This document shows, in pieces, positions 55,685-64,000 of a stretch of DNA of 64,000 bases. The position numbers and the translations under genes are program-made. The stretch covers positions 434,001 through 498,000 of the forward strand of contig JAMLIK010000002.1 of the NCBI GenBank assembly GCA_023954195.1, given 5' to 3'. The first letter of the stretch is position 1. Every line of letters starts with the position of its first letter. A model generated the notes under the pieces. It was given only the letters and a program-made list of their open reading frames with translations. It ran no database searches and was not told where the DNA came from. The stretch is from Xanthobacteraceae bacterium. Its GTDB lineage: Bacteria > Pseudomonadota > Alphaproteobacteria > Rhizobiales > Xanthobacteraceae.

Positions 55685-57358
55685 ATGCTGGCCCGTCTTT
55701 CGATCCGTGACATCGTCCTGATCGAACGGCTCGATATCGAATTCGCCCAGGGGCTCGCGGTGCTGACCGGCGAGACCGGCGCCGGCAAGTCGATCCTGCT
55801 CGATGCCTTCGCGCTGGCGCTGGGCGGACGCGGCGACGTCGCGCTGGTGCGCCACGGCGCGGAGCAGGGGCAGGTGAGCGCCGCCTTCGAGGTGCCGAAA
55901 GGCCATCCGGCGTCGGATATCCTGCGCGCCAACGATCTCGACACTGACGCGGGCGAGATCATCCTGCGCCGCGTGCAATTGGCCGACGGCCGCTCGCGCG
56001 CCTTCATCAACGATCAGCCGGTCAGCGTGCAGACCCTCAAGGCGGTGGGTCGCGTGCTGGTGGAAATCCACGGCCAGCATGACGAACGGGCGCTGGTCGA
56101 CGCCGCGACCCATCGCCGGCTGCTCGACGCTTTCGCCGGGCTCGACGGCGACGCGGCCGTGCTGGAAACGCTATGGGCCGCCCGCCGCGTCGCGCAACAG
56201 GCGCTCGACGATCACCGCGCCGGCATGGAGCGCGCCGCGCGCGAAGCCGACTATCTGCGCCACGCCTCGGACGAGCTGGCGAAGCTCGCGCCGCGCGACG
56301 GCGAGGAAACCGCGCTGGCCGAGCGTCGCGCCGCGATGATGCAGGGCGAGAAAATCGCCGGCGACCTGCGCGACGCCCAGGAGGCGGTCGGCGGCAACCA
56401 CTCCCCGGTCGCGGCGCTGGCGGCGGCGGTGCGGCGGCTGGAGCGCCGCGCCGGCCACGCGCCCGCGCTGGTCGAGCCGGCGGTGAAGGCGATCGACGCC
56501 GCGATCAACGCGCTGGAGGAAGCCGGCCAGCATCTCGATGCGGCGCTGGCGGCGGCCGATTTCGACCCGGCGGAACTGGAGCGCATCGAGGAGCGGCTGT
56601 TCGCGCTGCGCGCCGCCGCTCGAAAATATTCGACGCCGGTCGATGGCCTGGCGGCGCTGGCTGTGAAGTATGCGGCGGATGTCGCGCTGATCGACGCCGG
56701 CGCGGAGCGATTGCACGGCCTTGAGCAGGCCGCCGCTGATGCCGTCAGGCGCTACGCCGCCGCCGCCGCAAAACTCTCGGCGGCGCGGGCGAAGGCCGCC
56801 GAGAAGCTGAACAAGGCGGTGAACGCCGAACTGGCGCCGCTGAAGCTCGAACGCGCCAAGTTCATCACCCAGGTCGAGGCGGACGCGGCCGCGCCGGGGC
56901 CGCACGGCATCGACCGCGTCGAATTCTGGGTACAGACCAATCCCGGCACCCGGCCGGGGCCGATGATGAAGGTCGCCTCCGGCGGCGAGCTGTCGCGCTT
57001 CCTGCTGGCGCTGAAGGTGGTGCTGTCGGATCGCGGTTCGGCGCCGACGCTGGTGTTCGACGAGATCGATACCGGGGTCGGCGGCGCGGTGGCGGACGCC
57101 ATCGGCGCGCGGCTGTCGCGGCTCGCGGGCAAGGTGCAGGTGATGGCGGTGACCCACGCGCCGCAGGTCGCGGCGCGGGCCGACCAGCATTTGCTGATTT
57201 CCAAGGCCGCGCTCGACCGGGGCCGGCGCGTCGCCACCCGCGTCGACGCGCTGGCCGACGAGCATCGCCGCGAGGAGATCGCGCGGATGCTGGCGGGCGC
57301 CGAGATCACCAAGGAAGCCCGCGCGGCGGCGGAGCGGCTGTTGAAGGCGGCGGGATAG
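55685..57358 (+). CDS. recN: DNA repair protein RecN
   Basis: A 557-residue SMC-like ATPase acting in double-strand break repair. LTGETGAGKSILLDAFALALGG (Walker A 29-36) opens the N-terminal half of the ABC head. DEIILRRVQL, FINDQPVSVQTLKAVG and EIHGQHDERALVD are RecN strings. A central coiled-coil (~160-370) is rich in Ala, Glu and Arg. The C-terminal half carries KVASGGELSRFLLALKVVL (signature), LVFDEIDTGVGG (Walker B) and MAVTHAPQVAARAD. It follows bamD, with a palindromic repeat between them. Confidence 0.97.
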   Translation: MLARLSIRDIVLIERLDIEFAQGLAVLTGETGAGKSILLDAFALALGGRGDVALVRHGAEQGQVSAAFEVPKGHPASDILRANDLDTDAGEIILRRVQLADGRSRAFINDQPVSVQTLKAVGRVLVEIHGQHDERALVDAATHRRLLDAFAGLDGDAAVLETLWAARRVAQQALDDHRAGMERAAREADYLRHASDELAKLAPRDGEETALAERRAAMMQGEKIAGDLRDAQEAVGGNHSPVAALAAAVRRLERRAGHAPALVEPAVKAIDAAINALEEAGQHLDAALAAADFDPAELERIEERLFALRAAARKYSTPVDGLAALAVKYAADVALIDAGAERLHGLEQAAADAVRRYAAAAAKLSAARAKAAEKLNKAVNAELAPLKLERAKFITQVEADAAAPGPHGIDRVEFWVQTNPGTRPGPMMKVASGGELSRFLLALKVVLSDRGSAPTLVFDEIDTGVGGAVADAIGARLSRLAGKVQVMAVTHAPQVAARADQHLLISKAALDRGRRVATRVDALADEHRREEIARMLAGAEITKEARAAAERLLKAAG

Positions 57359-57428
57359 GGCGGTGGGTGACCGGCGTACTTCCTTTGACCGGAAATTGGT
57401 TTTGTGCGCGAATCGACAATACGAACAG

Positions 57429-57585
57429 CGTCGTCCCCGCCAACGGGTCGGCGCGAAGCGCCGCCCGATGACACGCTCCGACGGGGACCCATACGCCGCA
57501 GCAATTCGGCTTGGTCAACTAAGGCGCGGTTGTCAGTAACAATTAGCGCCAGGGGTTATGGGTCCTCGCCTGCGCGAGGACGACG
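57429..57585 (+). repeat. MITE-like palindromic element, family A, copy 3 (expanded)
   Basis: Same orientation and core as copy 1 (CCCATACGCCGCAGC, AATTCGGC, GCCAGGGGTTATGGGTCC) and the same outer ends. The left hairpin carries ~40 extra bases (CAACGGGTCGGCGCGAAGCG, CCGCCCGATGACACGCTCCGA). The extra part is shared with the fragment at 54274-54338. It lies between recN and ligA. Confidence 0.7.
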
Positions 57586-57599
57586 CCGGGATAACGTAG

Positions 57600-59765
<2,166 letters not shown>

Positions 59766-59822
59766 ATCAACAATCTCGCCGTCGCGGGGACGACGATTGT
59801 CGTGTTGTAAATCCGCGTCGCC

Positions 59823-61667
59823 TCACCCCGGAACATGATCCTGATACGGGATCGGCGCGGTGGCGGCGTCGAGCCAGACCCGCGTCGCCTCGTCGAGATG
59901 CGGCCGCACCTCGTCCCGCACGCGCGCGTGATAATCGTTGAGCCACTTCACTTCCTTCTTGCTGAAGCGGCGGTCGATCAGGCGGCGGTCGATCGGCGCC
60001 AGCGTCAGCGTCTCGAAGGCGTTCATCGGCTTCTCCGCGCCGTCGATCTCGGTGGGCACCACCAGTTCGAGATTCTCGATGCGGATGCCGAACGCGCCGG
60101 TCTTGTAGTAACCGGGTTCGTTGGACAGGATCATGCCGCGCTTGAGCGGCGTGGTGCCGAGTTTCGAGATCCGCGCCGGGCCTTCATGCACCGACAGGTA
60201 GCTGCCGACGCCGTGGCCGGTGCCGTGCTCGAAATCGAGGCCGGCCTGCCACAGGAACTGGCGCGCCAGCGTGTCGAGCTGCGCGCCGGTGGTGCCATCG
60301 GGAAACACCGCGCGGGCAATCGCGATGTGGCCGCGCAGCACGCGGGTGAAGCGGTCGCGCATCTCGGCCGTCGGCTCGCCGATGGCGACGGTGCGGGTGA
60401 CGTCGGTGGTGCCGTCTTCATACTGCGCGCCGGAATCGATCAGCAGCAGGTCGCCCGGCACGATGCGGCGGTTGCTCTTGCGGGTGACGCGGTAATGCAC
60501 GATGGCACCGTTCGGTCCGGTGCCGGAGATGGTCGGGAACGAGACGTCCTTCAGCGCGCCGGTGTCGCGGCGGAACGTTTCCAACGCTTCCACCGCGTCG
60601 ATCTCGGTGAGCTTGCCGCTCGGCGCCTCGCGATCCACCCACGCCAGAAAGCGCGCCAGCGCCACCGCGTCGCGTTGATGCGCGCTGCGGCTGCCTGCGA
60701 TCTCGGCGCCGTTCTTCACCGCCTTCAGCAGGCTCACCGGGTCGCTGCCGCGCACCGCCTTGCCGCCGGCGGCCGCGATGAGGCGGCTGAGCGCATCGGC
60801 GGCGGTGGCGCTGTCGAGGCCGATCGCCGCGCCGCCTTGCGCGAGTTGCGCCAGCCGCGGCGCGAGGTCGTCGGGGGGTGCCACCTCGGCCTCGCCTTCG
60901 AGATGGTCGCGCACGCTGTTGGAGAGCTTTCGCGGATCGATGAAGATCGTGGGGCGGCCGTCCCTCGGCACCAGCGCGTAGGACAGCGGCAGCGGCGTGT
61001 GCGACACGTCGGCGCCGCGAATGTTGAAGGTCCAGGCTACGGCGTGCGAATCCGACAGCACCAGCGCGTCGGTGCCGAGGCGGGCAATCTCCGCGCGGAT
61101 TCGGTTCAGTTTGTCGGCGGCGGACAGGCCGGCGAGGGTCGCGTCGTGGATCGACACCGGGCCGAGCGGCGGAACCGGGCGTTCGCGCCAGATCGCGTCG
61201 ATCGGGTTGCGCTCCACCGCGACCAATTCCGCGCCGGCCTTGGCGCAGGCCGCCGCCAGCCGCTCCGCCGCCGCGGTGGTGTGGAGCCACGGATCGAAGC
61301 CGATGCGGTCGCCGGCCGAGAGGTGGTCGGTGAGCCAGCTCTCCGGCGGCGGATCGATCAGCGATTCGACGGCCCACGCCTTGCCGTCCACCTGGGTCGC
61401 GGCTTGCAGCGTATAACGGCCGTCGACGAATACCGCCGCGTCGCGCGGCAGCACGATGGCGAGGCCCGCCGATCCGGTGAAGCCGGTCAGCCACGCCAGC
61501 CGCTCCTCGGACGGCGCGACATATTCGTTTTGCTGCGCGTCGGCGCGCGGGACCACGAAACCCGTCAAGTTTCGCTGCGCCAGTTCGGCGCGCAACGCCA
61601 TCAGCCGCGCGCCGAGCGCGACGCCGCTTTCCGGGTCCTCGAAGGTCTGGAAGTGAGCCTCGAACAT
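59823..61667 (-). CDS. Xaa-Pro aminopeptidase (M24B, long form)
   Basis: A 614-residue metallopeptidase removing N-terminal residues before proline. It has the three-domain long form seen in eukaryotic APP1 and many bacteria: two N-terminal creatinase-like domains and a C-terminal pita-bread domain. Metal and catalytic regions are LLLIDSGAQYEDGTTDVTRT (two Asp ligands), FEHGTGHGVGSYLSVHEGP (His) and LSNEPGYYKTGAFGIRIENLELV (two Glu). Start at MFEAHFQTFEDPESG, with GAGG four bases upstream; upstream in-frame residues are not family-like. It is convergent with ligA. Confidence 0.93.
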   Translation of the reverse strand: MFEAHFQTFEDPESGVALGARLMALRAELAQRNLTGFVVPRADAQQNEYVAPSEERLAWLTGFTGSAGLAIVLPRDAAVFVDGRYTLQAATQVDGKAWAVESLIDPPPESWLTDHLSAGDRIGFDPWLHTTAAAERLAAACAKAGAELVAVERNPIDAIWRERPVPPLGPVSIHDATLAGLSAADKLNRIRAEIARLGTDALVLSDSHAVAWTFNIRGADVSHTPLPLSYALVPRDGRPTIFIDPRKLSNSVRDHLEGEAEVAPPDDLAPRLAQLAQGGAAIGLDSATAADALSRLIAAAGGKAVRGSDPVSLLKAVKNGAEIAGSRSAHQRDAVALARFLAWVDREAPSGKLTEIDAVEALETFRRDTGALKDVSFPTISGTGPNGAIVHYRVTRKSNRRIVPGDLLLIDSGAQYEDGTTDVTRTVAIGEPTAEMRDRFTRVLRGHIAIARAVFPDGTTGAQLDTLARQFLWQAGLDFEHGTGHGVGSYLSVHEGPARISKLGTTPLKRGMILSNEPGYYKTGAFGIRIENLELVVPTEIDGAEKPMNAFETLTLAPIDRRLIDRRFSKKEVKWLNDYHARVRDEVRPHLDEATRVWLDAATAPIPYQDHVPG

Positions 61668-61883
61668 GGTGCCTCGTTGGTTTGACGCGGATGCCGGCAA
61701 CGGCTGCGAAAATGCGGGAAAATCAGAACGTCATGTTGTAAAAGCGGTGCAATTTAGAATAGATTGACTTGCCCGCGCCAGACGGGCAGAAGCCTCGCCG
61801 CCACGGCGACCGTGCTCGCCAATCAATATTCGACAATATCGGGAAACGTCGGGAGTGTTTCAACTCGGTCCGAACGATGGGGG

Positions 61884-62084
61884 ATGATTTTGCCCGCCTT
61901 TACGTTTGAGAAGTTGTCGCCCCCCGCGCCGCGCGCGCCGACGCCGCGCGCGCCGGAACCTAATCCCGATGCGGCCAAGCCGCGCGGAACACTGCGCCGG
62001 ATGCTCGACCGCTTTACCGCGCGAAACCGTGCCGCCCGGCAGGGCTCCGATCTGCCGCAATCGAAACCGGCCGGACAACGCTGA
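61884..62084 (+). CDS. Small basic hypothetical protein
   Basis: A 66-residue protein: MILPAFTFEKLSPPAPRAPT, a Pro/Arg-rich middle, and a basic helix TLRRMLDRFTARNRAARQG. No signal peptide or membrane segment. GGGGG lies directly before the ATG, a tight spacing; the in-frame upstream sequence looks non-coding. Family not recognised with certainty. A palindromic repeat begins 7 bp after the stop and may terminate the message. Confidence 0.55.
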   Translation: MILPAFTFEKLSPPAPRAPTPRAPEPNPDAAKPRGTLRRMLDRFTARNRAARQGSDLPQSKPAGQR

Positions 62085-62090
62085 AATCCC

Positions 62091-62164
62091 TCATTGCGAG
62101 CAAAGCGAAGCAATCCAGAAAGCCACAAGGTAAGGGCTGGATTGCTTCGTTTCGCTCGCAATGA
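62091..62164. repeat. Dispersed palindromic repeat, family E
   Basis: Left arm TCATTGCGAGCAAAGCGAAG + CAATCCAG and right arm CTGGATTGCTTCGTTTCGCT + CGCAATGA form a 28-bp inverted repeat with two mismatches, around an 18-base loop. It is unrelated in sequence to families A-C. It lies between the small basic gene and the end of prmA, and can serve as a terminator-like hairpin for both. Confidence 0.75.
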
Positions 62165-62166
62165 CG

Positions 62167-62196
62167 ATCCAGGTCGAGCTAATCCAGGTCGAGCTA
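62167..62196. repeat. 15-bp tandem duplication at the prmA stop codon
   Basis: ATCCAGGTCGAGCTA occurs twice in a row with no mismatch. The second copy ends in CTA, the complement of the prmA TAG stop, so the duplication lies in the prmA 3' end and leaves the protein unchanged. It is probably replication slippage. Confidence 0.75.
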
Positions 62197-63090
62197 ATCG
62201 GCCCGCCGCATTAGCAGGCTGCACCAGCCGTCGACCTGCATGCGCCGGGCGAGCACCAGCCCGACCGCGCGATAGCTCGCGATCACGCCGCGCGTATGCG
62301 CCGGCAGCAATCCCGACAGGATCACCTGCCCTCGGGGCGCGAGATGCGCCGCCATCGCCGGCGCCATTTGCCGCAGCGGATTGGCGAGGATGTTGGCGAG
62401 GATCAGGTCGAACGGGGCGTTCCGGCGAAACGCCGGCGCGGCGAAGCCGGTGGCGCGGACCGCCCCGATCAGCGGCCCGACGCCGTTCAGCCGCGCGTTG
62501 TCGCCGGCGACGACGACCGCCTGCGGATCGATGTCGCTGGCCAGCACCGGCAACCGCCGCGCCTTGGCGGCGGCGATCGCCAGGACACCGGTGCCGGAGC
62601 CGAGGTCCAGCACGCGCGCGGGGCGGCGGCGTTTCATCGCCGCGTCGAGCAGCAGCAGGCAGCCGCGCGTGGTGCCGTGATGGCCGGTGCCGAACGCCAG
62701 CGCCGCCTCGATCTCGATGCCGAGCTTGTTGGGCGCGATCCGGTCGCGATCGTGCCGGCCATGGACGACGAAGCGTCCGGCGGGAACCGGGACCAGCCCT
62801 TCCAGGCTGGCCCTGACCCAGTCCCTGGCCTCCACCGTCCGGAACGCCAGCGCCGCCGCCGCGTCGTCGCCGGCGGCAAGGCCGACCAGATGGCGGATCG
62901 CCGCCTCGTCCGGGGGCGCCGAGAAATGCAGCACGACCTCCCAGACGCCTCCCGCATTCTCGAACGCGGCGACCGCGACCTCGCCGGGTTCGAGGCTTTC
63001 CTCCAGCACGTCGACAATGCCGCGCGCGCGGCGTTCGTCGCCGACGCTGAAGGTCGCGCTGTTGCTTTGCGGAGTGACAGTCGGCGTCAT
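62194..63090 (-). CDS. prmA: Ribosomal protein L11 methyltransferase PrmA
   Basis: A 298-residue SAM-dependent enzyme that trimethylates ribosomal protein L11. The N-terminal substrate domain (~30-110, WEVVLHFSAPPDEAAIRHLVGL) is followed by the methyltransferase core. AFGTGHHGTTRGCLLLLD, VLDLGSGTGVLAIAAAKA (motif I), PVLASDIDPQAVVVAGDNARLNG and DLILANILANPLRQMAP (the N-x-L-x-x-P/L catalytic-type motif) are typical of PrmA. Ends in MRRAD. A DnaA-box-like cluster lies in the ~210 bp upstream of its start. Confidence 0.94.
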   Translation of the reverse strand: MTPTVTPQSNSATFSVGDERRARGIVDVLEESLEPGEVAVAAFENAGGVWEVVLHFSAPPDEAAIRHLVGLAAGDDAAAALAFRTVEARDWVRASLEGLVPVPAGRFVVHGRHDRDRIAPNKLGIEIEAALAFGTGHHGTTRGCLLLLDAAMKRRRPARVLDLGSGTGVLAIAAAKARRLPVLASDIDPQAVVVAGDNARLNGVGPLIGAVRATGFAAPAFRRNAPFDLILANILANPLRQMAPAMAAHLAPRGQVILSGLLPAHTRGVIASYRAVGLVLARRMQVDGWCSLLMRRAD

Positions 63091-63134
63091 GGGAGGGACA
63101 TCGTGGGACGGACAGGGGGCTGCTGCGGAGTCCC

Positions 63135-63243
63135 TTGTTCACATGCGATCCACGGACATTTCAAGGGTTTTCCACGCCGAAGGCCATGCGCCTCGGGGCA
63201 CTTGTTCACGCGATATCCACGGGTTGTCGACAGGTTATCCACA
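63135..63243 (+). promoter_or_regulatory. Cluster of six DnaA-box-like 9-mers in two 67-bp modules
   Basis: Same-strand sites: TTGTTCACA (63135), CGATCCACG (63146), TTTTCCACG (63168), then TTGTTCACG (63202), ATATCCACG (63213), TTATCCACA (63235). The last is a perfect DnaA box; the others differ by two or three bases. Spacings are 11, 22, 34, 11, 22, so the second trio repeats the first at exactly 67 bp, and sites are roughly in helical phase. Located upstream of prmA. It could be a DnaA-controlled promoter or a DnaA titration site; this is an inference from sequence only. Confidence 0.5.
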
Positions 63244-63303
63244 GAGGTGTCCAAGGCTGGCCGCGATCGGATGCGGCCGGTTGGCGATGGGCGTCCTGGC
63301 CGT

Positions 63304-63828
63304 TCAGCGTAGCGGCGGCCGGCTGTCGCCACGGTGTCGGCGTTGCAGCCAGAGCAGGATGAAGCCGGCCAGCGGCAGCAGGATGTCGGTATAGAGAATC
63401 ACTCCGGCGTTGCCGGGCGCGAAATTGCCCTGATGGACGATCTCCTGGATATGGCCCGCGGCCGCGCCCCACAGGAACGCGGCGATGCCGGTGACCGCGG
63501 CGAGGCGCATGTCGAAGCCGCGGCGAAAGCCGAGGAAGCCGATCAGCGCGAAGCCGAGACTGGCATAGCCGACTTCGGCCTGGAAGGGACTGTCCTCCCA
63601 GCCGATGAACGCGGCGCTCATCTCGCCGAAGAAAGTGTGCATGACGAAGTTGTAGAAAAAGCTGAAACCCACCGAGAACAGGATGAAGTAGGACAACAGC
63701 GCCTCGATGACGACCGGTGCGGTGAACGGCTTGGGCGCGCGGACGAGCGCAACGGCCGAGGCCACCAGACCGAGGATGACGAATGTCAGCGTAAAGTTGC
63801 TCAGCGCGAAACGAATGATCGATTCCAT
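63304..63828 (-). CDS. Polytopic membrane protein (DUF6790-like)
   Basis: A 174-residue protein with about five hydrophobic segments: LTFVILGLVASAVALV, ALLSYFILFSVGFSFFYNFVM, VGYASLGFALIGFLGF, AAVTGIAAFLWGAAAGHI and VILYTDILLPLAGFILLWL. The string WGAAAGHIQEIVHQGNFAPGNAG is the most distinctive and matches, from memory, the DUF6790 family; no function is known. AAGGGGG lies five bases before the ATG, a strong site. Ends in a basic tail. Confidence 0.75.
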   Translation of the reverse strand: MESIIRFALSNFTLTFVILGLVASAVALVRAPKPFTAPVVIEALLSYFILFSVGFSFFYNFVMHTFFGEMSAAFIGWEDSPFQAEVGYASLGFALIGFLGFRRGFDMRLAAVTGIAAFLWGAAAGHIQEIVHQGNFAPGNAGVILYTDILLPLAGFILLWLQRRHRGDSRPPLR

Positions 63829-63980
63829 GTGCGCCCCCTTGCGACGTCTCTTGCGGTATGGGCTCCTTGCGGTCTTGTCCGGTGCGCGCCACGTTCTTGT
63901 ATCAATCAGAACCGGGCGCTCTTGAGCGCAACGACGCCACTCCGCCGTTCGCGTCGGCCCCGGCGCGACTCATCGGCGAC

Positions 63981-64000
63981 TTTTCCACTCGTTATCAACA
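63981..64000 (+). promoter_or_regulatory. Two further DnaA-box-like 9-mers at the window edge
   Basis: TTTTCCACT (63981-63989) and TTATCAACA (63992-64000) lie 11 bp apart, the same spacing and orientation as pairs in the 63135-63243 cluster. The window ends on the last base, so the full extent is not visible. Confidence 0.35.

Noticed and set aside
61750-61765. TTTAGAATAG-like sequence as a second Irr element
   Set aside because: Only one half-site matches; the TTCTAAA arm is absent.
63091-63303. Chromosomal origin of replication (oriC)
   Set aside because: DnaA-like boxes are present, but there is no AT-rich unwinding region and none of the usual alphaproteobacterial origin neighbours; a dcw-linked position would also be unusual. 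Kept as a finding about a DnaA-box cluster only.

Overview
The window is GC-rich chromosomal DNA that reads like an alphaproteobacterium of the order Hyphomicrobiales, most likely the Bradyrhizobium/Rhodopseudomonas/Afipia group (Nitrobacteraceae). This is inferred from three things: the order of the division and cell-wall (dcw) genes, an exact Irr-type iron control element beside bacterioferritin, and several families of short palindromic intergenic repeats. I saw no tRNA, rRNA, CRISPR array, prophage or intact insertion sequence.

Left part (1-31.4 kb): a mosaic of metabolic and envelope genes. It opens with a truncated SMP-30 family gene, an acetyltransferase and a GMC oxidoreductase. Next is a Baeyer-Villiger-type monooxygenase bracketed by two inverted copies of a ~120-bp palindromic element. 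A MoxR ATPase/VWA pair follows, then two rhodanese-fold sulfurtransferases, a Pro/Ala/Glu repeat protein, an L,D-transpeptidase, a 2-hydroxyacid dehydrogenase, ettA, a glycosyltransferase, tam, a UPF0114 protein and an MltB-like transglycosylase. The bfd-bfr iron-storage pair lies at about 20-21 kb, with a perfect 7-3-7 iron control element in front of bfr. Beyond it are an intracellular-looking collagen-like protein, a cytochrome P450, a GT-C-like membrane protein, an SLT transglycosylase, a PRC-barrel protein, a LivK-like binding protein, a DUF4403 protein, a possible 27-residue membrane microprotein, an extensin-domain lipoprotein and the RNase P RNA gene.

Middle part (31.4-55.5 kb): an AmiD-type amidase followed by a nearly complete dcw cluster: rsmH-ftsL-ftsI-murE-murF-mraY-murD-ftsW-murG-murC-(class I glutamine amidotransferase)-murB-ddlB-ftsQ-ftsA-ftsZ-lpxC-bamD. 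Many junctions are ATGA/GTGA overlaps, which implies translational coupling. Two features break the usual layout: the amidotransferase coupled on both sides between murC and murB, and an oppositely oriented DUF4239 membrane gene between murB and ddlB. No mraZ is visible upstream. Together these genes make UDP-MurNAc-pentapeptide, lipid I and II and the divisome, then continue into lipid A (lpxC) and outer-membrane protein assembly (bamD).

Right part (55.5-64 kb): recN and ligA (DNA repair and replication), a long aminopeptidase P, a small basic protein, prmA and a polytopic membrane protein. Between prmA and the membrane-protein gene lies a cluster of six DnaA-box-like 9-mers, arranged as two three-box modules exactly 67 bp apart. 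Two more such 9-mers lie at the right edge of the window.
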